From Angelakisella sp. (GTDB lineage: Bacteria; Bacillota; Clostridia; Oscillospirales; Ruminococcaceae), in assembly GCA_013316495.1 (NCBI GenBank), contig WSMP01000012.1:1794-24340 (forward strand): a stretch of DNA of 22,547 nt. The letters are read 5' to 3'. Positions 1-6,063 of this stretch are shown piece after piece. The notes beneath the pieces were generated by a model. The model made no database searches. It had not been told where the DNA came from and saw only the letters and a list, made by a program, of their open reading frames with translations. The position numbers were made by a program, and so were the translations under genes. Position 1 is the stretch's first letter. Each line of letters begins with the position of its first letter.

Positions 1-258
1 TTGCAGGTGGAGCTGGAGAAGGCCCCCCATGGGGAGCGGGCGGAGATTCGGGGGGTGAATTTTATCCCCACCGTCACCCACTACGGACCGGGGTACCAGG
101 AGGTAAGCGTCTGGCCCCTTTCCCAGTACACCCCGGAGCTGGCCGCCGCCCATGGGGTGCGGCAGTACGCCCCCGCCTTCGGCTGGGATTACCTGACGGA
201 GCAGCTGGCGGGGCTGGACTTCCAGGCGGGCGGGGAGCCGGACAAAACCTCCCCATAA
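1..258 (+). CDS. CapA-family protein, C-terminal fragment (cut by window start)
   Basis: This is an open frame from the first base to a TAA stop at 256-258. The in-frame TTG at base 1 is probably not the real start; the gene most likely begins upstream of the window. The 85 visible residues, with a VNFIPTVTHYGPGY-like stretch followed by VWPLSQYTPEL, resemble the C-terminal end of CapA/PgsA-type metallophosphatase-like proteins, which are linked to poly-gamma-glutamate capsule synthesis in some Firmicutes. The catalytic metal-binding half is outside the window, so the assignment rests on this tail only. The DMT transporter starts 12 bases downstream, so the two are likely co-transcribed. Confidence in a real gene is high; confidence in the family is moderate. 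Confidence 0.6.
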   Translation: MQVELEKAPHGERAEIRGVNFIPTVTHYGPGYQEVSVWPLSQYTPELAAAHGVRQYAPAFGWDYLTEQLAGLDFQAGGEPDKTSP

Positions 259-270
259 GGAAGGAGACCG

Positions 271-1155
271 TTGCAATTCATGAATCATCTGAACCAAAAG
301 ACCAAGGGTATTTTCTGCATCGTCACCGCTGCGTTTTTCTTTTCGGTGATGAACGTTTTTGTGCGTCTGGCGGGGGATCTGCCCTCGGTGCAAAAGAGCT
401 TTTTCCGCAACCTGGTGGCCATGTGCTTCGCCGCCCTGATTCTCTTTAAGGAACACAAGCCGGAGCCTCTGGACCGGGACAAGGTGTGGTGGCTGGTGCT
501 GCGCTCCGTCTTTGGCACCGCCAGCCTGCTGTGCAACTACTACGCGGTGGACCACCTGGTGATGGCCGATGCCGCCATGCTCAATAAAATAGGGCCTTTC
601 TTCGCCATTCTGTGCAGCTTCTTTCTTCTTAGGGAGAAGGTCTCTTTTGTCCAGGGGCTGGCGGTGGCGGTGGCCTTTGGGGGCAGCCTGCTGATTGTGA
701 AGCCTACCGGCTTTGACATGGAGACCTTCCCCGCCATCATCGGCTTTCTGGGCGGGGCCTTTTCCGGCATCTCCTACACCATGGTTCGGGTACTGGGCAA
801 GAAGGGGGTTCGGGGACCTTTCATCATCTTTTTCTTTTCCACCTTCTCCTGCGCCGTCACCCTCCCCGCCCTGCTGCTGGATTACCATCCCATGAGCGCC
901 GCCCAGCTGGGGAGCCTGCTGATGGCGGGGCTTTCCGCCGCCGCGGCACAGTTCGCCGTCACCTCCGCCTACCGGTACGCCCCCGCCAAGGAGCTTTCGG
1001 TCTACGACTATTCCCAGGTCCTTTTCTCGGCGGTGCTGGGCTTCTTCCTCTTCCAGCAAATCCCGGACGCCCTCAGCTGGGTGGGGTATCTTATCATCTT
1101 CGGCACCGCCGTGCTGATGTTCCTTTATAATAATTCCCGCCCGGCGGAAGGATAA
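271..1155 (+). CDS. EamA/DMT-superfamily transporter
   Basis: This is a 294-residue integral membrane protein with about ten hydrophobic segments in two five-helix halves, the usual layout and length of EamA-domain drug/metabolite transporters. The first half carries the typical RNLVAMCFAALILF region, the stretch LNKIGPFFAILCSFFLLREK and a glycine-rich helix near residues 140-150. The second half ends with SAVLGFFLFQQIPDALSWVG, the repeat-equivalent motif. The substrate cannot be told from sequence. The AAGGAG at 261-266 lies only 4 bases before the TTG at 271 and 13 before an in-frame ATG at 280, so the start is uncertain by three codons. It follows the CapA-like gene directly and ends before a hairpin cluster. 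Confidence 0.9.
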   Translation: MQFMNHLNQKTKGIFCIVTAAFFFSVMNVFVRLAGDLPSVQKSFFRNLVAMCFAALILFKEHKPEPLDRDKVWWLVLRSVFGTASLLCNYYAVDHLVMADAAMLNKIGPFFAILCSFFLLREKVSFVQGLAVAVAFGGSLLIVKPTGFDMETFPAIIGFLGGAFSGISYTMVRVLGKKGVRGPFIIFFFSTFSCAVTLPALLLDYHPMSAAQLGSLLMAGLSAAAAQFAVTSAYRYAPAKELSVYDYSQVLFSAVLGFFLFQQIPDALSWVGYLIIFGTAVLMFLYNNSRPAEG

Positions 1156-1178
1156 CCAGGGCTTCGCCCCGGACCCCA

Positions 1179-1212
1179 CTTCTTTTTCTTCTTGCGAAAG
1201 AAGAAAAAGAAG
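1179..1212. repeat. Perfect 15-bp inverted repeat, purine/pyrimidine arms
   Basis: The arms at 1179-1193 (all pyrimidine) and 1198-1212 (all purine) are perfectly complementary around a GCGA loop at 1194-1197. Just before it, 1160-1170 can form a small GGGC-TTCG-CCCC type hairpin. The element lies between the transporter gene and the bidirectional terminator. Its base composition is unlike its neighbours and it looks like an interspersed repeat unit (inference). Confidence 0.7.
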
Positions 1213-1228
1213 CAAAAAGAAGAACGGC

Positions 1229-1260
1229 AAAAGGCGCCCTCCCAATAGAGGACGCCTTTT
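1229..1260. terminator. Bidirectional rho-independent terminator
   Basis: The arms 1229-1241 and 1248-1260 pair over 13 positions with one C/A mismatch, with loop 1242-1247. The plus side continues into a T-rich tract (TTTTCTTCTTTTA) and the minus side ends with TTTT too, so it can stop the transporter transcript from the left and the response regulator transcript from the right. Confidence 0.75.
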
Positions 1261-1266
1261 CTTCTT

Positions 1267-1374
1267 TTAATTGCTTGGATTGCCGCTTTCACTTGCAAAT
1301 GCATCCAAAAAAATGTAACGCTTGATTTCTGTAAGGTCTTTTTGGGCTTCATCCGATATATGCAGCCTACTCAT
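1267..1374 (-). pseudogene. ParE/RelE-like toxin, N-terminal remnant
   Basis: This 35-residue frame starts with MSRLHISDEAQKDLTEIKRY, which is the pattern of ParE/RelE-type toxins at their N-terminus (a beta strand followed by the first long helix, with the 'ISDEAQKDLTEIKRYI' signature). It then runs into an unrelated tail (FLDAFASESGNPSN) and stops at 1267, far short of the 90-100 residues of a full toxin. The ATG overlaps the stop of the upstream antitoxin-like fragment (ATGAGTAG), as in working type II modules. I infer a decayed toxin gene; the strongest support is the toxin-like start combined with the antitoxin-like fragment right before it. Confidence 0.6.
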
Positions 1375-1462
1375 TGGCAATCCCCAGGCACCGCTCCACC
1401 TCATCCAGGGTGAGCCAGCCCTTTTCTTCCCCGGACTGCCGTCCCTTTTCACAGCGTATTCT
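1367..1462 (-). pseudogene. Type II antitoxin C-terminal remnant
   Basis: In the frame ending with TAG at 1367-1369, the residues EKGRQSGEEKGWLTLDEVER followed by CLGIANE can be read. The 'GWLTLDEVE..LGI' ending is typical of antitoxins that precede ParE-type toxins. There is no ATG, GTG or TTG in frame before the upstream TGA at 1463-1465, so the DNA-binding N-terminus is gone. It overlaps the end of the response regulator gene by 14 bases in a different frame, which suggests that a deletion joined the regulator gene to the antitoxin tail. Confidence 0.55.
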
Positions 1463-2129
1463 TCACCGTCTCCTCCATCAGCTCCGCCCGATAGCCCAGG
1501 CCCCGCACCGTTTGGATGGCAAAGCCCCAGTCCTTTCCGCAGCGTGACCGCAGACGGCGGACCACCACATCCACCGCCCGTGGTCCAGCCTCGCTCCCCA
1601 GCTCCCAAAGGCGATCCAGCAGCTCCTGCCGGGTGAAGATGCGCCGGGGATGGGCCAGCAGCAGGGCCAGCAGGTCGTATTCCCGCGGGGAGAGGGCCAG
1701 CGCCTCCCCCTCCCGCCGCAGCCGCCGGGTATCCCTTTCCAGCCAAATGCCTTCGGGGAGCTCCTGGCGGAAGGGCAGCCCCTGCCCCAGGCGGCGGAGC
1801 AAGGCCCACAGGACCAGGGCTGTTTCCTCCGGGTCCACCGGGCGGGGAAGCCAGCTGTCCGCGCCGGCGGCATAGGCCCGCTTTTTTTCCTCCAGGGTGT
1901 TGGTATGCAGAAGCAGCAGAGCGGGCTGATCCGCCCCGCCGGTGCGCAGCTCCCCCAGGGCGCAGGCCCCCAGGCCCACCACCAGCGCGTCAATTCGGGC
2001 GGCAGCCAGCAGCCCTTGGGCCTCCTGGAGGTTGGCGGCCGCCTGCACCTCCAGTTTGCATCCCTCCAGGAATCGCCGGAGCATTCGGCGGGTCTTGGCC
2101 TCCATCTCGGCCACTAGGATTACAGACAT
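1449..2129 (-). CDS. Atypical OmpR/PhoB-family response regulator
   Basis: The 226-residue protein has a receiver-like domain (about 1-115) and a winged-helix DNA-binding domain (about 125-220). The wHTH half is canonical: LSPREYDLLALLLAHPRRIF, TRQELLDRLW, then the recognition region and VRGLGYR. The receiver half has lost its chemistry: the acidic pocket reads VAEMEAK instead of a VDDE-like motif, the site of the phospho-acceptor Asp reads VVGLGA, and the conserved Lys-Pro reads RPV. It therefore probably works without phosphorylation. No histidine kinase is adjacent. The ATG at 2127-2129 follows AAAAGGAGAGG at good distance. It is divergent from the XRE gene, and its 3' end abuts a decayed toxin-antitoxin pair. 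Confidence 0.85.
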   Translation of the reverse strand: MSVILVAEMEAKTRRMLRRFLEGCKLEVQAAANLQEAQGLLAAARIDALVVGLGACALGELRTGGADQPALLLLHTNTLEEKKRAYAAGADSWLPRPVDPEETALVLWALLRRLGQGLPFRQELPEGIWLERDTRRLRREGEALALSPREYDLLALLLAHPRRIFTRQELLDRLWELGSEAGPRAVDVVVRRLRSRCGKDWGFAIQTVRGLGYRAELMEETVKNTL

Positions 2130-2232
2130 ATTACATCCTCTCCTTTTCCGGTCCAGACCTTTTCTTCCCGGATATTCATTTTTTGTTTATAAATTTACCA
2201 GATTTTGAAATATTTTCGTCGATTTCCGCCGG

Positions 2233-2238
2233 TATAAT
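2233..2238 (+). promoter_or_regulatory. Candidate -10 element of the XRE gene
   Basis: A perfect TATAAT lies at 2233-2238, about 35 bases before the GTG start of the XRE gene, in an AT-rich divergent intergenic region (2130-2272). A TTGAAA at 2205-2210 is 22 bases away, too far for an ideal -35, so this promoter may be weak or need an activator. Confidence 0.45.
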
Positions 2239-2272
2239 TGGAACAAATTACAACCTGGGGGAGGAAATTGGA

Positions 2273-2620
2273 GTGATTGGCAAGCGTCTGGAAATGCTGC
2301 GCAAAGAGCGAAAAATGAGCCAGCGGGAGCTTGCCGCCATCCTGGGGGTGACCAACTACACCGTCTCGGCCTACGAGAACGATCGAAGCGAACCGGCGGA
2401 CGAAATCAAGGTCCAGCTGGCCCGGCTCTTCGATGTCTCCCTGGATTACCTCATGGGGCTGGTGGACCAGCCTCTCTCCCTCAGCCGGGAGGAACAGACT
2501 CTGCTCTTTCCTTCCAGCATGACGGCGTCCCAACGGGAGTTTGTTATAAAACTCCTTTCTAATTGGGAGGCTGGCGCGGGCGAAGCGAGTACCGTCCGGG
2601 CCGGTCTGGCCTCCGGCTGA
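2273..2620 (+). CDS. XRE-family transcriptional regulator
   Basis: This is a 115-residue protein with an N-terminal HTH_3/Cro-CI domain (residues about 3-60): IGKRLEMLRKERKMSQRELA, then the second and recognition helices with GVTNYTVSAYENDRSEP, and the typical LFDVSLDYLMG end. The C-terminal 50 residues are less conserved. I chose the GTG at 2273 because GGGGGAGG lies about 8 bases before it; the longer open frame upstream has no ribosome site and crosses the promoter. It diverges from the response regulator gene, so the two may share control. The C-terminal tail (ASTVRAGLASG) is low complexity. Target genes are unknown. Confidence 0.85.
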   Translation: MIGKRLEMLRKERKMSQRELAAILGVTNYTVSAYENDRSEPADEIKVQLARLFDVSLDYLMGLVDQPLSLSREEQTLLFPSSMTASQREFVIKLLSNWEAGAGEASTVRAGLASG

Positions 2621-2679
2621 TCTCCACAGCCGCTAAGGAGGCGTGTTTTCCTTCAGCAGGAGCGGCTGCTCCAAGGGGT

Positions 2680-2712
2680 CCGCCGGCCTTCGGGCTGGCG
2701 GGCTTTCCTTTT
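2680..2712 (+). terminator. Terminator of the XRE gene (UUCG hairpin)
   Basis: The arms 2680-2688 and 2693-2701 pair over nine positions (one G-T) closed by a TTCG tetraloop, followed by GCTTTCCTTTT. It lies 60 bases after the XRE stop codon on the same strand. Confidence 0.65.
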
Positions 2713-2764
2713 GCTCCAGCGCCGGTCTCCCGCTGCTTATCCTCCTCCCAAGGCAGAACAAAGC

Positions 2765-2803
2765 GGAAAAGAAAAACGCCCTCTCTGGAGAAAGAGGGCG
2801 TTT
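2765..2803 (-). terminator. Terminator of the surface protein gene
   Basis: An 11-bp perfect stem (2774-2784 with 2793-2803) is followed on the minus strand by a T-rich tract (TTTTTCTTTTCC). It lies about 100 bases past the stop of the secreted protein. The stretch 2804-2901 between them shows no gene. Confidence 0.75.
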
Positions 2804-2901
2804 GTGCGCTTTGATATGGTCCTGTGGCCTCTCCCCCTGCCCCTAGAGGGCGGTGGGGCTGTGGTCAGTCAGACATTTTTAGGTTGCTTCCGGAATGTCG
2901 C

Positions 2902-4113
2902 TTATTTCTTCAGGGAGACAGCGGCAGCGGAAACCAGGGCAACGGCGGCCAGAGCGGTGGCAATGCCAACAACGTCGTTAGCGCCGGTGTCGGGGTTCGC
3001 AGGAGTGGTGTCTTCGGGAGCCTCGATAGCGTCGATGGGCAGGGGCTTGTCGGAGAAGACCATGGTGCCAGGCATCTGGCGGGTCTTCAGGATGTAGCAA
3101 CCCTCATCCTCGTCCCAGTTGACCTTCTTGTTGATGCCAGCAGAACCAGCATCAATGCCCTTGCCGTTCATATCAACCAGCATACCATCAACGATCTCGT
3201 AGAAGTAGGTCTCGCCCTCTTCCTTGTAGATGCGGGCAGTAGCGGTGGCATTGAAGACAGCGTTGGGGAAGTTCAGGAAGGAGATCTCGGCGTCCTCATC
3301 AGCGTACTTCTTGAGGATGTTCTTGTTGGGGTCAACATCGCTGTAGAGATACAGCTTGTCGCCATCGTAGACGCGGGCAGTGATGTCCACATCGGAATCA
3401 GCGGCGGTGAAGTTCAGCTCGCCGTAGTTTTCAGTGCTACCAGCAGCCTTCTTAACTTCCCAGATAATCTGGTCGGTATAGGTGAAGCACTGAGTAGGAG
3501 TAGTTGCAGGAGTAGTGGTCATACCAGCACCAGCGAGTTTGCTAGCAGAATCCTTATAGATGGTCTGGCCAGCCGCAACAACCACATCACCGTTGGTGTT
3601 GATCTGCAGAGCAGCGCTTTCCAGCATGTAACCGACAGTGCCGTTCACATTGACATACAGGTTTTCGGGCTTCCAGGTCTTGCCAACCTTCTTACCCTTC
3701 AGGGTGAAGGAGAAGATCAGGTTGCTGGAAGTGGTCTTGCCATACTCCTGCTTCAGCTTGATCTCAACGCGCTCTTCGGCATTGTTGATGGCAACAGACT
3801 CAACCAGCTTCTTGCCCTCGGTGTACTTGATGCTGGTGATGGTGTAGTTGTCGGTGTTGATGTTCTTAACAAGAACCACACCGCCAACGGTACCACTAGT
3901 GGCGTTGGGGTAATTGGTAGCAAGATCAACAACCTTCGGACCGCCGGCGGGATTGGTTGCATCAACGATACCGGAGTCGTTCAGCTTGATGGTGGTGCCA
4001 GGAATCCAGCTCTTGAAATCGTTGTAGCCGCTGTTGCCAATGTTAACATTGACAGCAAAGGCGGTGGTGGCCAGCATCATAACGGCCAGCACCAGTGCGA
4101 GAACCTTTTTCAT
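2902..4113 (-). CDS. Secreted surface protein with NPDTG sortase-type anchor
   Basis: The 403-residue protein starts with a Sec signal peptide (MKKVLALVLAVMMLATTAFA, cleavage after AFA). It ends with NPDTG (about residues 373-377), a hydrophobic segment and two lysines, the layout of a sortase cell-wall sorting signal with NPDTG in place of LPXTG. The middle is rich in Thr, Asn, Val and aromatic residues with no recognised domain; repeated short beta-type stretches suggest an all-beta extracellular fold (inference). I chose the ATG at 4113 because AAAGGAG is 7 bases before it; the ATG six bases upstream is too close. The codon use is less GC-rich than the neighbours, typical of highly expressed or transferred surface genes. 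Function unknown: a pilin-like or S-layer-like role is possible. Confidence 0.8.
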   Translation of the reverse strand: MKKVLALVLAVMMLATTAFAVNVNIGNSGYNDFKSWIPGTTIKLNDSGIVDATNPAGGPKVVDLATNYPNATSGTVGGVVLVKNINTDNYTITSIKYTEGKKLVESVAINNAEERVEIKLKQEYGKTTSSNLIFSFTLKGKKVGKTWKPENLYVNVNGTVGYMLESAALQINTNGDVVVAAGQTIYKDSASKLAGAGMTTTPATTPTQCFTYTDQIIWEVKKAAGSTENYGELNFTAADSDVDITARVYDGDKLYLYSDVDPNKNILKKYADEDAEISFLNFPNAVFNATATARIYKEEGETYFYEIVDGMLVDMNGKGIDAGSAGINKKVNWDEDEGCYILKTRQMPGTMVFSDKPLPIDAIEAPEDTTPANPDTGANDVVGIATALAAVALVSAAAVSLKK

Positions 4114-4183
4114 GTTCATTCTCCTTTGTAAAATTTTAATCTTTCGGCCAGGGACTCTCTCCAGCGGCCCTTGCCTTGCTTTA

Positions 4184-4212
4184 AGGATATTACATTTCGT
4201 AACTAAAATCAA
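4184..4212 (-). promoter_or_regulatory. Promoter of the surface protein gene
   Basis: Read on the minus strand, TTGATT (4207-4212) and TATCCT (4184-4189) are separated by exactly 17 bases, about 70 bases before the ATG. The spacer carries one copy of the operator-like repeat described next. Confidence 0.55.
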
Positions 4213-4236
4213 GTAAAATATTACATAGTTGTAACT
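4187..4236 (-). promoter_or_regulatory. Two direct operator-like repeats
   Basis: The motif ATATTACAT-N(2-3)-GTAACT occurs at 4187-4204 and again at 4218-4236, with starts 31 bp apart, close to three helical turns. Each copy is itself partly palindromic (TTAC and GTAA). One copy sits between the -35 and -10 and the other just upstream of the -35, as expected for a regulator binding site. The regulator is not known; the two nearby DNA-binding genes are candidates by position only. Confidence 0.5.
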
Positions 4237-4306
4237 ATTTTACACTTTGAGAAAAAAGTTGAAGAAACCTCCAACTTTTGCCACCAGGAAAAGGGAAAAA
4301 AGGCAC

Positions 4307-4346
4307 AAAAAAAGCCCGGAGCCACTATTAAGAAGTGGTTCCGGGC
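4307..4346 (-). terminator. Strong minus-strand terminator
   Basis: The arms 4314-4326 and 4334-4346 pair over 13 positions (one G-T), followed on the minus strand by seven T (4307-4313). It could act as a second stop for the type I toxin transcript. No coding gene between it and the toxin is convincing. Confidence 0.7.
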
Positions 4347-4413
4347 AGATGTATCTTTATCCTTTTTCCCAGGGAGGGCAAGGGCCACCGCTGTACAAAA
4401 ATAAGCCTATCCC

Positions 4414-4442
4414 TTGCAATCCCGATGTAAGCCTGCTATAAT
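4414..4442 (+). promoter_or_regulatory. Promoter of the antitoxin RNA
   Basis: TTGCAA (4414-4419) and a perfect TATAAT (4437-4442) are 17 bases apart. The predicted start near 4449 has no open reading frame behind it but a hairpin-rich stretch ending in a terminator, which is the mark of a small RNA gene. Confidence 0.7.
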
Positions 4443-4448
4443 TAAGCC

Positions 4449-4545
4449 ATAAGGAGTCACCGCCGGTAGGCGGTTAGCCCCCTATGTGGTTAAAAAGAGA
4501 TAACCGCCATAGTTTGTGAGGCTGGGGCGGTTATTTCTTTTTGTT
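4449..4545 (+). ncRNA. Putative type I antitoxin RNA
   Basis: A transcript of about 97 nt is expected between the promoter at 4414-4442 and the terminator at 4502-4545. It contains a small hairpin (4459-4464 with 4469-4474) and a second stem (4502-4508 with 4526-4532) followed by a T-rich tract. It converges on the 31-residue toxin gene and is complementary to its 3' end, as in the TxpA/RatA and BsrG/SR4 systems. The ACCGCC/GGCGGT units appear twice, so alternative pairings are possible. Its role as antitoxin is inferred from position and structure. Confidence 0.6.
4502..4532. terminator. Shared bidirectional terminator of toxin and antitoxin RNAs
   Basis: The stem 4502-4508 with 4526-4532 is flanked by T-rich tracts on both strands: TTATTTCTTTTTG on plus, TTATCTCTTTTTAA on minus. 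Both transcripts would therefore end after crossing each other, creating an antisense overlap of about 50 nt. Confidence 0.65.
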
Positions 4546-4626
4546 GTTACCAAGATACATAAGGAACAATCCAACGATGCCAATAATCACCAGGGAATAT
4601 TGGAACAGGTCGGCATATGTTACCAT
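4531..4626 (-). CDS. TxpA/BsrG-like type I toxin (31 residues)
   Basis: The frame encodes MVTYADLFQYSLVIIGIVGL followed by FLMYLGNNKKK: a short N-terminus, one hydrophobic membrane helix and a lysine tail. This is the pattern of the small membrane toxins (often listed as 'putative holin-like toxin') of the TxpA/BsrG group, which in Bacillus depolarise or disturb the cell envelope. The ATG has an AAAGGGGGG ribosome site 8 bases upstream. A convergent RNA overlaps its 3' end. It lies between the surface protein and the IS30 transposase, a typical place for such modules on mobile or prophage-edge DNA. Confidence 0.8.
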   Translation of the reverse strand: MVTYADLFQYSLVIIGIVGLFLMYLGNNKKK

Positions 4627-4653
4627 CCAGGCGTCCCCCCTTTGATAAAATCT

Positions 4654-4684
4654 CAGGGGGCAACAAAAAGACTTGCGCCCCCTG
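4654..4684 (-). promoter_or_regulatory. Hairpin in the toxin mRNA leader
   Basis: CAGGGGGC (4654-4661 on plus) and GCCCCCTG (4677-4684) form an 8-bp stem with a 15-base loop, in the leader of the toxin transcript. The C-rich arm could also pair with the G-rich ribosome site at 4635-4643, giving a switch between open and closed states. A possible extended -10 (TGGTAAAAT on minus, 4742-4750) would give a leader of about 110 nt. The control role is inferred. Confidence 0.4.
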
Positions 4685-4875
4685 GAGTAAGTAAATACAT
4701 CAGGGGACTAACCACCTACCGCTTTCGGCAGTACCAGCTCTATTTTACCAGATTCGCCACGGTTCGGCTGGAAAAGTCAACATTAAATTGCATCAACCTG
4801 CAAAAATCGGCATAACAAACAATAATAGCACCTGTGTTTAGTGCATTTTCACGGTAAATTGCCCATAGCAAATCC

Positions 4876-4913
4876 AGCCGAACGGAAATTTCTCCCTTCG
4901 GCTTTATTTTTTG
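4876..4913 (+). terminator. Hairpin with plus-strand T tract
   Basis: AGCCGAA (4876-4882) pairs with TTCGGCT (4897-4903), followed by TTATTTTTTG. It points away from the toxin gene and towards the transposase 3' end. Which plus-strand transcript it ends is not clear. Apart from the toxin leader, 4740-4875 shows no gene. Confidence 0.5.
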
Positions 4914-6063
4914 TGCCAATTCAGTTATGCCGCTTGCAATTCCCCTGCAAAGAGATCAGCGGCGGACCTCCATCCAAGTATCTTGCGTGGATAGTCATTC
5001 ATCCACTTCTCAACCTCCTTTATTTGCTCTTTTGTCACATTGTCAAAATTTGTACCTTTGGGGAAAAATCGCCGGATAAGCCGGTTCATATTCTCATTGG
5101 AACCTCTTTCGTATGCACTGTACGGGTGGCAGTAGAAAACCAGTGTCCGCTTTCCTTTGCGTCGGTGGGCCATCTCTATGCCTTCAAAGTCTTGAAACTC
5201 ACACCCATTGTCTACAGTGATGGACTTGAATATCTTGTAGAACAGCTTGCCCAGTTTTCGCTCCAGGCTATTCAGAGCCTTTACCACGCTTGCCGCTGTA
5301 TGGTCTGGCACGGGTAGAATAAACCCGATCCTGGTCTTTCGTTCCGTCAGCACGATCAATGCCGATTTGGAGCCTTTGCATCCCATCACGCTGTCCATCT
5401 CCCAGTGCCCAAAAGTGCCACGCTTTTTGATCTCTTTGGGCCGCCTGTCTATACTTGCTCCCCTTGGTGCCCTGGCAGCTTTTTTCTTCTCTTTGCTCTT
5501 GGCGGCATAGTGGCGGCGGCCCTTGTCCAGTAAATGATCTGGTGTTAAACGCATAAACACATCGCCCCGATATATGTAACTATACAATGTCGTTTCGCAG
5601 ATTTCGGTAGCATATACTTCTCCATTGTTTCTTATTTTTGCCAAAGCTGCACCAGGAGAATAACCTTCGTCTGCGATTAGCCCTTCCACCCGTTTCGCAA
5701 GGGGACAGTTGCGTTTCATCTTTACACCCGGTCCCTTTAACCGCAGATATTCCTGATACTTTCGTTCGGCTTCTTCGGGACAGTAAATGTCGACATATTC
5801 ATATTCTGTTATCTGTTGCCGACACGTTCCGCGTTCAATCTCATTATAGATGGAACGCAAGCATTTCCCCAGGGCCGCTGCAATTTGAGGTTTTGAAAAC
5901 CCTTCTTTCAGCATTCGTTCCAGGTCTAACCGCTGATACCAGTTGATATGTTTTGCTCCTTTATGGTTCACAAACACGCCTCCAGACATGACAAGAGGCG
6001 GGGCTTTTGCCCTGCCTCCCCATAGCAAGCCCTTATTTTTCGCTCTTTCTCTTTGGCACAAAA
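4909..6063. mobile_element. Probable IS30-family insertion sequence (ends tentative)
   Basis: An IS30-type transposase fills this interval. An 11-bp perfect inverted repeat, TTTTGTGCCAA at 4909-4919 and its complement at 6053-6063, flanks it. If these are the termini, the element is 1,155 bp, in the usual range for the family. No clear short target duplication lies next to these repeats, and the right one overlaps the last codons of the XRE gene, so the ends remain uncertain. Confidence 0.4.
4925..5971 (-). CDS. IS30-family transposase
   Basis: The 348-residue protein has an N-terminal helix-turn-helix (MLKEGFSKPQIAAALGKCLR with SIYNEIERG), the usual DNA-binding start of IS30 transposases. 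The C-terminal integrase core carries the acidic triad: Asp in HWEMDSVMG, Asp in SITVDNGCEF, and Glu in YERGSNENMNRLIRRFFPKG, with the conserved GSNEN..N.L.RRFFPKGT block typical of the family. It is full length and looks intact. I chose the GTG at 5971 because GGAGG lies 7 bases before it; an ATG at 5989 would add six residues but has no ribosome site. It excises and inserts the element by DDE chemistry. Confidence 0.9.
   Translation of the reverse strand: MNHKGAKHINWYQRLDLERMLKEGFSKPQIAAALGKCLRSIYNEIERGTCRQQITEYEYVDIYCPEEAERKYQEYLRLKGPGVKMKRNCPLAKRVEGLIADEGYSPGAALAKIRNNGEVYATEICETTLYSYIYRGDVFMRLTPDHLLDKGRRHYAAKSKEKKKAARAPRGASIDRRPKEIKKRGTFGHWEMDSVMGCKGSKSALIVLTERKTRIGFILPVPDHTAASVVKALNSLERKLGKLFYKIFKSITVDNGCEFQDFEGIEMAHRRKGKRTLVFYCHPYSAYERGSNENMNRLIRRFFPKGTNFDNVTKEQIKEVEKWMNDYPRKILGWRSAADLFAGELQAA

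Noticed and set aside
1375..1809. Upstream part of the minus frame that ends with the toxin remnant
   Set aside because: Gly/Ala/Pro-rich shadow of the response regulator; only the last 35 codons, with toxin-like sequence and the antitoxin overlap, are meaningful.
2824..4131. 435-residue open frame on the plus strand
   Set aside because: It is antisense to the surface protein, which has a signal peptide, ribosome site and sorting motif; the plus frame has no ribosome site and no family resemblance.
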